Shown: positions 42,036 to 52,567 of the stretch, piece after piece
Position numbering within the stretch: the first letter of the stretch is position 1
Layout of the letters: every line of letters begins with the position of its first letter
Assembly (NCBI RefSeq): GCF_024139115.2
Contig: NC_085141.1
Span: 395,273,124 to 395,337,123 of the forward strand
DNA: 64,000 nt
Reading direction: 5' to 3'
Source of the DNA: Armigeres subalbatus
Lineage: Eukaryota; Arthropoda; Insecta; Diptera; Culicidae
Notes under the pieces: model-generated
What the model saw: only the letters and a program-made list of their open reading frames with translations
Database searches by the model: none
What the model was told of the DNA's origin: nothing
Translations under genes and position numbers: made by a program

Positions 42036-43684
42036 TATTAATTTAAAAGCTTTCGTTTTCACGTCACTGATCAACACAATACCTCTTGAAAGCTTATGAT
42101 AAAAATACATCGATTACGAATTTATCTTTTATTCTGATCATGTATCTAAAAAAATATTCTGATATTTTGAATGTAAAATTGGAGTTTCAATATGAAAAAT
42201 AATTTAGGATTGCGACAGTTTGTATGCTATCGATACAGTGCATCACCAGCAGCAAACAGCTGCCCAACACATTCACCGAAGCATGATCCTTGAACACTCG
42301 ATTATAATGATTTACCCCACGCCACGTCGCTCGCAGCACACAACATAATGCCATGGCATAAGCGCAAAAGGGTCCCCACCGAGAGGCAAAGGTTTTGAGG
42401 TGCAGGAGGGACACTCTTTTTCTTATATGTGTATAGCGCGCGCTGCTGTAGAACTTTAAACACATTTTCCGCTCCCGCAGCAGCAGCAACAGCAGTCAGC
42501 ACCGATAGCAATTACAGCAACGACGAGAATCGGAATCGGATACCAGATGGTTGTTGTGGTCGAGTTGATCCTCGTCGGAGTTGCTTTTTTATTCTGTTGT
42601 ACCTTACTGTTATTAATTCTTACGCGACTCTTCTGCGTTCCTTCGCTATCGCCGTGGATGCAACCAACCGTCTAGCGACAGCAGCGTGTTGCGCCTTACC
42701 AGTCGGTGGTGATGGAGGAGTGTTCGTAAGAACAAGGAACCTAAAACCGAACTGTATAAGTGATTCATTAACATATTAACTGAACTCGATTCAGCTGTCA
42801 GGCTGGTTGCTGCGGTGCCATCAGCTGTAGATCACCAGCGACGTCGCTCAGCGCCTTGGCTTTCTTTAGTTTTTTTGGTGCGTGTGGGACCTTTACGGAT
42901 CAGCTGTAATAAAAACGGAATTTAATGGGACTGTAGTAGGAAAGCAGAAGAAAAGGATGAGGTCGTTCGCCCCAGGAGGTGAACTGTGTATAATTATGGA
43001 TTTTGCTACTGTGACATATGGTTCAAACGCCAGTACACAGAGGAGAATGGTCCGCAATGTACAGTACATCTACGGTTGTTTGATTTTGAACACAATAGTA
43101 AACTCATATAAAAATTATTAAAATTTACTAGATTAGATATAACTTAAATTGACGATCTACAACTTTTGTATTGTGCTTTAACTCTAGCCTGGAACAAAAC
43201 AGTATGAGGAAAAGAAGAAAAGACAATCAGGTACGAATATCTCGCAGCATACTGTCAATATTTCAAACAAAATTCAACGCCTGATACTCTTTATATTCAA
43301 GCGTAAGAAATGAATATCTACTGGAGCTGAAATGAATATTTTGAATTGTGGTTGATTTGTACCCACATATGAAGACTATTTAAGTTCATATACTGAAAAG
43401 ACTTCTAAATATTGAGTCCATGCATTACAATGTAAAATTAAATTCATATTTTTAGATTTCAAATTGAGTATCAATGTGCCAAGCCGAAGTTCTAATTTGA
43501 CACCGCGCACAACAATGCTGATACCGAGAGTCGTCGCTTGTTGCTGTTTGTACACAATACACATGTCGTCCTATTCATTCGTACAGTCAAGTTTGTAGAG
43601 GACTGGTTGATTGTGAAATCCTATAGACACTACCGAAGGAAGGGTCAAATAAAACGCACCAACGGTGGTGAAAAATGACTCAGT
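42036..43684. other. Apparently unique, GC-balanced sequence; no gene proven
   Basis: Around 42300-42900 the composition rises in GC and there is a CAG-rich stretch (CGCAGCAGCAGCAACAGCAG, 42477-42496) with frames on both strands (116 and 100 codons), which might be an untranslated exon or promoter of a neighbouring gene. There is no splice or domain evidence I can defend, so I give no gene call. Confidence 0.3.
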
Positions 43685-43960
43685 TGCTTATAAATAATGG
43701 TGAACGCATGGTTGTTTGTTTCTCTTAGCGAATTAGGCGACAATCTTACGAGTAAAATGAAAGAATCGAAAATCGTAAAATTTAGTGAAAATGAAGGAAT
43801 TTTGCTAAATATTTTCATTGCAGCTTGATAATGAATAACTAATATTGAATTGCAATGATAATATCCGTTCAGAAATGTCTTACAGAAGGTTGTTTGAGTT
43901 ATTTTATGAGCTAGGCCATTTTGCCCCTTGGGAGTGTTTTGCACTGTTCTCCCCTAATGG
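43685..43960 (+). mobile_element. Truncated relative of the TA MITE at 5160-5945
   Basis: GGTGAACGCATGGTTGTTTG, CAATCTTACG, CAATGATAATATCCG and the terminus TTTTGCACTGTTCTCCCCTA parallel the right half of the earlier element without the Helitron. It has only the right TIR. Confidence 0.6.
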
Positions 43961-44300
43961 AAACATTCACTCAAAAAAGAAGTAGAGAATTGCACCATGC
44001 ATTTTGGAGCAACCTTCCTAAATTCGAACGGTGTCTTCTGTTGAAATGTTGTACCCAAATACTTATATTACTTTTCTCTTTATTTTACAGGTATATGATA
44101 CACCAATCGGAATTGTAAGTAATGCTGTTTTCAATTATCTTATAGATACATAATGCACGATAAAGTAAGATTGAATACGGTTTACGTTGTAGCAACTATT
44201 GTAATCAACATCGGTGCAACAAAAGATCGTACAGCAAATGGTTTTAAGACCCATAACAGTAGCATAAGTACTAGAATGCTAGAGGCACTGTAGTCATTAA

Positions 44301-44770
44301 CCCTCTAAGACCCGGGACGAACGGATTTTTTTCAAATGGCTCGCATTCAGCACCTGATCGTTGGAATTCCTCGCGGTTTCGTTTGTGCTCAATGGGAATA
44401 GCTATATTTTTGCTCTGATACATTTTCAAATAAAAATTTTTGTTCAGGTCCGAGTTATTACTAAAAATAAGTGTGCGCGGGGGTGTTTTTTTTCTATAAT
44501 TCTAACATCTCTTCAATATTCTGGACGTGTTCATGCCCAAAAAGATATTTGTAAAGATTTTTAGTCGATTCCGATGTTTTCACCATTTGAGTAGGGCAGG
44601 ATTGACTGAATTCAGGGCCGCATTCAGGGGTTACAATGGTAGAGTATGGGCTAAAAATTCAATTACAATGAAATTTGCATGAGCATGCGGCTGCACAGAT
44701 TAAAAAATCAGGAGTTTTAAATATTTAATTTTCAATTGAAATTGACTTTCTGAAATTCTTATCAGGGCCG
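44301..44770 (+). repeat. Left terminal inverted repeat of the giant foldback
   Basis: From CCCTCTAAGACCC through GATCGTTGGAATTCCTCGCG, GTGTGCGCGGGGGTG and GAATTCAGGGCCGCATTCAGG. Matches 51345-51814 inverted. Confidence 0.85.
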
Positions 44771-46380
44771 GATTTAGGGGTCGAAATGGGGGTGACCAGG
44801 GGCCATATCACCAATTGCAATGAAACTGGGCATGCGACTGCTCAAACTTCATGAAAACACATCAGGAGCTCAAAGATTTCTGTTTGAATTTGAAATTGAC
44901 CTTCTGTAATTTTGACCAGGGCCGGCTTGAGGGGTCCAAATGGGGAGAGCAAGGGCCATATCACCAAAAGCAATGGAACTGGGCATGCGACTGCTCAAAC
45001 ACCATGGAAACACATCAGGAGCTCAAAGAAATCTGTTTCAAATGGCAATTGATCTTCTGAAATTTCAACCAGGACCGGATTTAGGAGTGAAAAGTGGTGA
45101 AAAGGGCTATATCACCAAAAGCAATGAAACAGGGCATGCGACTGCTCAAACTTCATGAAAACACATCAGGTGCTCAAAGAACTCTGTTTGAATTTGAAAT
45201 TGACCTTCTGAAATTTTGACCAGGAACGCATTCAGGGGTCTAATTGGGGAGAGGAAAGGCCATAAAACCAATTGCAATGAAACTGGGCATGCGACTGCTC
45301 AAACTTCATGAAAACCAGAGCGTTAATGAATAAAGCTTCCAATGAATGATTAAATTTTTTATGATTAAATCATTCAACTCTATGATTAAAGATTATGATT
45401 AATGATTAATTCATTTTCGAAAATGAATAATGATTATGATTAATGAATAAATTAATTTTTGACAATGATTAACGATTATGATTAATGAATAAAACGTTTG
45501 AAGTATGATTAATGATTACTGATCGTGATTAAATGTTGAGACAATATGTGTATGATTAATGATTAACGATCGATATGATTAATGATTAATGATTATGAAT
45601 AATCAAATTAAATGATTTGCTTAGTGATCAATAATCAAGTAACCGTTCGACCAAATTATGTTTTTTTACCTTTAAAATTGTATGATTATGATTAAAGATT
45701 AATGAATAAAAGCGATGCATGCAATGATTAAAATTAATGATTAATGAATAAACTCAAAATAATCATGAATATGATTAGTGATTAATGATTAAATGCAAAA
45801 ATCTATGATTAACGATTAGTGATTAATGATTGAATCGTATTTTTTGTATGATTATGATTAATGAATAATGATTAAATAACCCATTATTCATTAATCATGA
45901 TTAAATCTATGATTAATCACTAATGCTCTGATGAAAACACATCAGGAGCACAAAGAACTCTGTTTGAATTTGAAATTGACCTTCTGAAATTTTGACCAGG
46001 GCCGGCTTCATGGGTCCAAATGGGGAGGGCAAGGGCCATATCACCAAAAGCAATGAAACTGGGCATGCGACTGCTCAAACACCATGGAAACACATCAGGA
46101 GCACAAAGAACTCTGTTTGAATTTGAAATTGACCTTCTGTAATTTTGACCAGGGCTGGATTTAGGAGTGAAAATGGGGAGGGCAGGGGCCATATCACCAA
46201 TTGCAATGAAACAGGGCATGCGACTGCTCAAACTTCATGAAAACACATCAGCATCTCAAAGAACTCTGTTTGAATTTGAAATTGACTTTCTGAAATTTCA
46301 ACCAGGGCCGGATTCAGGGGTGAAAATATGGAGAGCGGGCTGCTCAAACATCATGAAAACACATCAGGAGCTCAAAGTAT
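44770..46380 (+). repeat. Left arm: ~153-bp tandem units (6 full, 1 partial)
   Basis: The marker GGGCATGCGACTGCTCAAAC recurs at about 44828, 44982, 45132, 45285, 46061 and 46213. The spacing is 150-154 bp once the hAT-like insert is discounted. A partial unit is at about 46330. Each unit holds GACCAGGGCCGG, CCATATCACCAA and ACACATCAGGAGC. Short frames of 60-100 codons in the units are repeat artefacts. Confidence 0.9.
45316..45930. mobile_element. 615-bp hAT-like element made of ATGATTAATGATTA repeats
   Basis: The 8-bp duplication ATGAAAAC is at 45308-45315 and 45931-45938. The ends CAGAGCGTTAATGAAT and ATTAATCACTAATGCTCTG are inverted. The interior consists almost entirely of (A)TGATTAATGA(A/T)TA-type repeats. 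The CAGAG start and the 8-bp duplication fit hAT. It splits one of the ~153-bp units. Confidence 0.85.
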
Positions 46381-46424
46381 TCTGATTGAACTTGAAACTG
46401 CTCTGATACAAATTTCAGGAATTT

Positions 46425-46985
46425 CTCCGGAAAATACTCCAGGAATTCCTCTAGAAGTTCCTCCGGGAATTCCTCCAAAAGTTCCTCCAGGAATTTCTCC
46501 GGAAGTTCCTCCAGGAATTCCTCCGGAAGTTCCTCCGGGAATTTCTCTGGAAGTTCCTCCAGGAATTCCTCCGGAAGTTCCTTCAGAAATTCCTCAGGAA
46601 GTTCCTCCAGCAATTCCTCCGGAAGTTCTTTCAGGAAATCCTCCGGAAAATCCTCCAAGAGTTTCTGCCGAAGTTTCTCCAGGAATTCCATTTGAAGTTC
46701 CTCCAGGAATTCCATCGGAAGTTCCTTCAGGAATTCCTTCGGAAGTTCCTTCAGGAATTCTCTCGGAAATTCCTCCAGGAATTTCTTCGGAAGTTCTTTC
46801 AAGAATTTTTCCAGAAGGTGCTCCAGGAAGTTCCACCAGGAATTCCTTCGGAAGTTCCACCAGGAATTCCTTCGGAAGTTTCTCCTGGAATTCCTCCAGA
46901 AGTTCATGCAGGAATTTCTGCAGAAGTTACTTCACGAATTCAGGAATTCTTTCGGAACTTTCAGAGATCCTCCAGGAATTTTTAA
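46425..46985 (+). repeat. Core, left part: 24-bp minisatellite, plus orientation
   Basis: Units of GGAATTCCTCCGGAAGTTCC with TCC between, moderately diverged. Mirror image of the right part. Confidence 0.88.
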
Positions 46986-49065
46986 CTTCCGAAGGAATTC
47001 CTGGTGGAACTTCCGAAGGAATTCCTGGTGGAACGACCGAAGAAATTCCTGGAGGAACTTCCGGAGGAATTCCTGGAGGAACTTCCGGAGGAATTCCTGG
47101 AGGAACTTCCGGAGTAATTCCTGGAGGAACTTCCGGAGGAATTCCTGGAGGAACTTCCGGAGGAATTCCTGGAGGAACTTCCGGAGGAATTCCTGGAGGA
47201 ACTTCCGGAGGAATTCTTGGAGGAACTTCCGGAGGAATTCCTGGAGGAACTTCCGGAGGAATTCCTGGAGGAACTTCCGGAGGAATTCCTGGAGGAACTT
47301 CCGGAGGAATTCCTGGAGGAACTTCCGGAGGAATTCCTGGAGGAACTTCCGGAGGAATTCCTGGAGGAACTTCCGGAGAAATAACTGGAGGAACTTCCGG
47401 AGGAATTCCTGGAGGAACTTCCGGAGGAATTCCTGGAGGAACTTCCGGAGAGTTCCTGGAGGAACTTTCGGAAGTATTTATGGAGGAACTTCCGAAGGAA
47501 TTTATGGAGGATTTTCCGGAGAAATTCCTGGAGAAACTTCCGAAGGAATTCCTAAAGGAACTTCCGCGAAATTCCTGGAGGAACTTCGAGAGAAATTCTT
47601 GTAGGAACATCCGGATGAATTGCTGGATGAACTTCCGGAAGAATTCATGGCGGAACTTCCCGAGGGATTTATGGAGGAACTTCCGGAAGAATTCATGGAG
47701 GAACTTCCGGAGGAATTCATGGAGGAATTCCTGGAGGAACTTCCGTAGGGTTTCCTGGAGGAGCTTCCGAAGGAATTCCTGGAGAAACATCTATAGGATT
47801 TCCTGGAGGAACTTCCGAATGAATTCCTAGAGGAATTTCCGAATGAATTCCTGGAGGGATTTCCGAAGGAATTTCTGAAGGAACTTCCGGAGGAACTTCG
47901 GCAGAAATTCTTGGAGGATTTTCCGGAGGATTTCCTGGAAGAACTTCCGGAGGAATTCCTGGAGGAACTTCCGGAGGAATTCCTGGAGGAACTTCCGGAG
48001 GAATTCCTGGAGGAACTTCCGGAGGAATTCCTGGAGGAACTTCCGGAGGAATTCCTGGAGGAACTTCCGGAGGAATTCCTGGAGGAACTTCCGGAGGAAT
48101 TCCTGGAGGAACTTCCGGAGGAATTCCTGGAGGAACTTCCGGAGGAATTCCTGGAGGAACTTCCGGAGAAATAACTGGAGGAACTTCCGGAGGAATTTCT
48201 GGAGGAACTTCCGGAGGAATTCCTGGAGGAACTTCCGGAGAATTCCTGGAGGAACTTTCGGAAGTATTTATGGAGGAACTTCCGGAGGAATTTATGGAGG
48301 AACTTCCGGAGAAATTCCTGGAGAAACTTCCGAAGGAATTCCTGAAGGAACTTCCGCGAAATTCCTGGAGGAACTTCGAGAGAAATTCTTGTAGGAACAT
48401 CCGGATGAATTGCTGGATGAACTTCCGGAAGAATTTATGGCGGAACTTCCCGAGGGATTTATGGAGGAACTTCCGGAAGAATTCATGGAGGAACTTCCGG
48501 AGGAATTCATGGAGGAATTCCTGGAGGAACTTCCGTAAGGTTTCCTGGAGGAGCTTCCGAAGGAATTCCTGGAGAAACATCTATAGGATTTCCTGGAGGA
48601 ACTTCCGAATGAATTCCTGGAGGAATTTCCGAATTAATTCCTGGAGGGATTTCCGAAGGAATTTCTGAAGGAACTTCCGGAGGAACTTCGGCAGAAATTC
48701 TTGGAGGATTTTCCGGAGGATTTCCTGGAAGAACTTCCGGAGGAATTCCTGGAGGAACTTCCGGAGGAATTCCTGGAGGAACTTCCGGAGGAATTCCTGG
48801 AGGAACTTCCGGAGGAATTCCTGGAGGAACTTCCGGAGGAATTCCAAGAGGAACTTCCGGAGGAATTTCTGGAGGAACTTTCGGATGAATTCCTGGAGGA
48901 ACTTCCGGAGGATTTCCTGGAGGAACTTCCGAAGAAATTCCTGGAGGAACTTCCGGGGAAATTCCTGGAGGAACTTCCGGAGAAATTCCTGGAGGAACTT
49001 TTGGAGGAATTCCCGGAGGAACTTCTGGACGAATTCCTGGAGTATTTTCAGGAGAAATTCCTGTA
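46986..49065 (-). repeat. Core, right part: 24-bp minisatellite, inverted, with 790-bp higher-order repeat
   Basis: Units of GGAGGAACTTCCGGAGGAATTCCT, in long near-perfect runs. Distinct marker variants (GGAACTTTCGGAAGTATTTA at 47461 and 48251, GGAACTTCGGCAGAAATTC at 47891 and 48681) recur at a constant offset of 790 bp, so a block of at least that length was duplicated after the minisatellite had diverged. Confidence 0.88.
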
Positions 49066-51344
49066 ATTTGTATTAGAGCAGTTTCAAGTTCAATCAGAAT
49101 ACTTTGAGCTCCTGATGTGTTTTCATGATGTTTAAGCAGCCCGCTCTTCTTATTTTCACCCCTGAATCCGGCCCTGGTTGAAATTTCAGAAGATCAATTT
49201 CAAATTCAAACAGTTCTTTGAGATCCTGACGTGTTTTCATGAAGTTTGAGCAGTCGCATGCCCACTGTCCAGTTTTATTTCTATTGGTGATATGGCCTTT
49301 GCTCTCCCCATTTGGACCCCTGAAGCCGGTCCTGGTCAAAATTTCGGAAAGACAATTTGAAGTTCGAGCAGAATTCTTTGAGCTCCTGATGTGTTTTCAT
49401 GAAGTTTGAGCAGTCGCATGCCCTGTTTCATTGCAATTGGTGATATGGCCCCTGCCTTCCCCATTTTCACTTCTAAATCCGGCCCTGGTTGAAATTTCAG
49501 AAGATCAATTTCCATAAGAAACAGATTTCTTTGAGCTCCTGATGTGTTTCCATGGTGTATGAGCAGTCGCATGCCCAGTTTCATTGCTTTTGGTGATATG
49601 GCCCTTGCTTTTCCCATTTGGACCCCTGAATCCGGCCCTGGTCAAAATTTCAGAAGGTCAATTTCAAATTCAAACAGAGTTCTTTGTGCTCCTGATGTGT
49701 TTTCATGAAGTTTGAGCAGTCGCATGCCCTGTTTCATTGCAATTGGTGATATGGCCCCTGCCCTCCCCATTTTCACTCCTAAATCTGGCCCTGGTTGAAA
49801 TTTCAGAAAATCAATTTCCATTTGAAACAGATTTCTTTGAGCTCCTGATGTATTTCCATGGTGTTTGAGCAGTCGCATGCCCAGTTCCATTGCTTTTGGT
49901 GATATGGCCCTTGCTCTCCCCGTTTAGACCCCTCAAGCCGGCCCTGGTCAAAATTACAGAAGGTCAATTTCAAATTCAAACAGAATTCTTTGAGCTCCTT
50001 ATGTGTTTTCATTAAGTTTGAGCAGTCGCATGCCCTGTTTTATTGCAATTGGTGATATGGCCCCTGCCTTCCCCATTTTCACTTCTAAATCCGGCCCTGG
50101 TTGAAATTTCAGAAAGTCAATTTCAAATTCAAACAGAGTTCTTTGAGATGCTGATGTGTTTTCATGAAGTTTGAGCAGTCGCATGCCCTGTTTCATTGCT
50201 TTTGGTGCTATGGCCCTTGCCCTCCCCATTTGGACCCCTGAAGCCGGCCCTGGTCAAAATTACAGAAGGTCAATTTCAAATTCAAACAGAGTTCTTTGTG
50301 CTCCTGATGTGTTTTCATGGTGTTTGAGCAATCGCATGCCCAGTTTCATTGCTTTTGGTGATATGGCCCTTGCTCTCCCCATTTGGACCCCTGAAGCCGG
50401 TCCTGGTCAAAATTACAGAAGGTCAATTTCAAATTCAAACAGAGTTCTTTGTGCTCCTGATGTGTTTTCATGAAGTTTGAGCAGTCGCATGCCCTGTTTC
50501 ATTGCAATTGGTGATATGGCCCCTGCCCTCCCCATTTTCACTCCTAAATCCGGCCCTGGTTAAAATATCAGAAGATCAATTTCCATTTGAAACAGATTTC
50601 TTTGAGCTCCTGATGTGTTTCCATGGTGTTTGAGCAGTCGCATGCCCAGTTTCATTGCTTTTGGTGATATGGCCCTTGCCCTCCCCATTTGGACCCATGA
50701 AGCCGGCCCTGGTCAAAATTTCAGAAGGTCAATTTCAAATTCAAACAGAGTTCTTTGTGCTCCTGATGTGTTTTCATGAAGTTTGAGCAGTCGCATGCCC
50801 AGTTTCATTGCAATTGGTGATATGGCCCTTGCTCTCCCCATTTAGACCCCTGAATCCGGCCCTGGTCAAAATTTCAGAAGGTCAATTTCAAATTCAAACA
50901 GAGTTCTTTGAGCACCTGATGTGTTTTCATGAAGTTTGAGCAGTCGCATGCCCTGTTTCATTGCTTTTGGTGATATAGCCCTTTTCACCACTTTTCACTC
51001 CTAAATCCGGCCCTGGTTGAAATTTCAGAAGATCATTTTCCATTTGAAACAGATTGCTTTGAGCTCCTGATGTGTTTCCATGGTGTTTGAGCAGTCGCAT
51101 GCCCAGTTCCATTGCTTTTGGTGATATGGCCCTTGCTCTCCCCATTTGGACCCCTCAAGCCGGCCCTGGTCAAAATTACAGAAGGTCAATTTCAAATTCA
51201 AACAGAAATCTTTGAGCTCCTGATGTGTTTTCATGAAATTTGAGCAGTCGCATGCCCAGTTTCATTGCAATTGGTGATATGGCCCCTGGTCACCCCCATT
51301 TCGACCCCTAAATCCGGCCCTGATAAGAATTTCAGAAAGTCAAT
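49066..51344 (-). repeat. Right arm: ~153-bp tandem units (14 full, 1 partial)
   Basis: The inverse marker GAGCAGTCGCATGCCC recurs about every 153 bp from 49248 to 51243, with a partial unit at about 49130. It is more than twice as many units as in the left arm. The inner edge (AGCAGTTTCAAGTTCAATCA) is inverted relative to the left arm edge near 46381-46405. Confidence 0.9.
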
Positions 51345-51814
51345 TTCAATTGAAAATTAAATATTTAAAACTCCTGATTTTTAAATTTGTGCAGCCGCAT
51401 GCTCATGCAAATTTCATTGTAATTGAATTTTTAGCCCATACTCTACCATTGTAACCCCTGAATGCGGCCCTGAATTCAGTCAATCCTGCCCTACTCAAAT
51501 GGTGAAAACATCGGAATCGACTAAAAATCTTTACAAATATCTTTTTGGGTTGGTTTGATGGGTGATTTGATAAATTTTGGGCATGAACACGTCCAGAATA
51601 TTGAAGAGATGTTTGAATTATAGAAAAAACACCCCCGCGCACACTTATTGTTAGCAATAACTCAGACCTGAACAAAAATTTTTATTTGAATATGTATCAG
51701 AGCAAAAATATAGCTATTCCCATTGAGGACAAACGAAACCGCGAGGAATTCCGACGATCAGGTGCTGAGTCCGAGCCATTTGAAAAAAATCCGTTCGTCC
51801 CGGGTCTTAGAGGG
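51345..51814 (-). repeat. Right terminal inverted repeat of the giant foldback
   Basis: Inverse of 44301-44770, ending GGGTCTTAGAGGG next to TTAA. Contains a stretch of about 30 bp with GGTTGGTTTGATGGGTGATT absent from the left arm. Confidence 0.85.
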
Positions 51815-51891
51815 TTAATTAAAAGATAATTTTCCAAGAAATTTAGTAAGTCTTATTTCATGGCCAAGACACACTTCTGCATGTAGCTACA

Positions 51892-52567
51892 CGCAACCGG
51901 CGGTTGTTAGATTTTCTAACAATTCTGTATAAGAATCTACCAAAACCTGTATAAGAACTGGGCATATGCGAAATTGTTAGATTCTTATACAAAAACCCAG
52001 ATTAATCCACCTAGCGTTGGTGGTGCCTTTCTCGCATTTAGTTAAGACACCAACCTTATATGGGGTTTATATGGTCCGATGTACCATTTTCTTCATAACT
52101 TTTGAACGCAATGACCGATCGTTATAAAATTCAATAGTGATCAACAAGGCTTTGTCCCCTGTCGAATGAAACTTGTTGCGAGAAAATCGGTTAAGGATTA
52201 CTATACGAAAAGTTGTCTAATGTTTTTTATAGCTTTTGTACACACACATACACACACACATACACACATACATACACACGGACAGACAGACATGTGCTCA
52301 GCTCGTCGAACTGAGTCGATTGGTATATATAACTATGGGTTTTAGAGGCTTCTATAAAAAGTTCGATTTCGGAGTGAAATTATAGCCTTCTGGTACAACT
52401 TTGTTGTACGAGAAAGGCAAAATGTAAGAAAAGCTTACAATATTGTTAGATTTTCATACAATATTTGTATAAGAATCTAGCAATTTTGCATATGCCCAGT
52501 TCATATACAGGTTTTGGTAGGTTCTTATACAGAATTGTTATAAAATCTAACAACCACCGGTTGGATG
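51892..52567. mobile_element. Foldback MITE interrupted by a CCCAGATTAATCCACC-family insertion
   Basis: Outer arms of about 100 bp: left 51892-51990 (CCGG.GGTTGTTAGATTTT, AATTCTGTATAAGAATCTACC, CTGGGCATATGC) and right 52466-52567 inverted, with few mismatches. The inserted part from about 51990 to 52423 begins AAACCCAGATTAATCCACC and ends TTGTACGAGAAAGGC. It has a CA microsatellite at 52238-52285. Confidence 0.75.
51990..52423 (+). mobile_element. CCCAGATTAATCCACC repeat family, most complete copy
   Basis: The left end carries AAACCCAGATTAATCCACC, GGTGGTGCCTTTCTCG and the right end ACGAGAAAGGC. In between are TTCATAACTTTTGAACGCAA, CCGATCGTTATAAAATTC, GTCGAATGAAACTTGTTGC, CA repeats and GACATGTGCTCAGCTCGTCG. 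GCCTTTCTCG and CGAGAAAGGC near the ends are inverted. The family has at least four copies in the window. Noncoding. Confidence 0.68.

Larger units (their letters stand above)
44301..51814. mobile_element. Giant 7.5-kb foldback with TTAA duplication (piggyBac-type ends)
   Basis: Bounded by TTAA at 44297-44300 and 51815-51818. The outermost bases CCCTCTAAGACCCGGGACGA are perfectly inverted at the two ends. The outer ~470 bp of each end are inverted copies with few differences, except for an extra stretch of about 30 bp in the right arm near 51560. Inside follow ~153-bp tandem units and a 24-bp minisatellite core that reverses orientation near 46985. TTAA with a CCC-start is the signature of piggyBac-superfamily transposition. 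There is no transposase anywhere in the element, so it would move only in trans. The 500-codon and 287-codon frames in its core are artefacts. Confidence 0.85.

Noticed and set aside
46328..47830. 500-codon frame (and 232-, 287- and 187-codon frames) in the 47-48 kb core
   Set aside because: The 24-bp unit is a multiple of three and lacks stops in several phases. The proteins are simple [16 protein letters not shown] and VPPGIPPE repeats, and all are open in parallel.
44770..51344. Regularly spaced ~153-bp repeats as a CRISPR-like array
   Set aside because: The entire unit repeats, there are no unique spacers, and the arms are inverted. This is a tandem repeat in a eukaryotic element.
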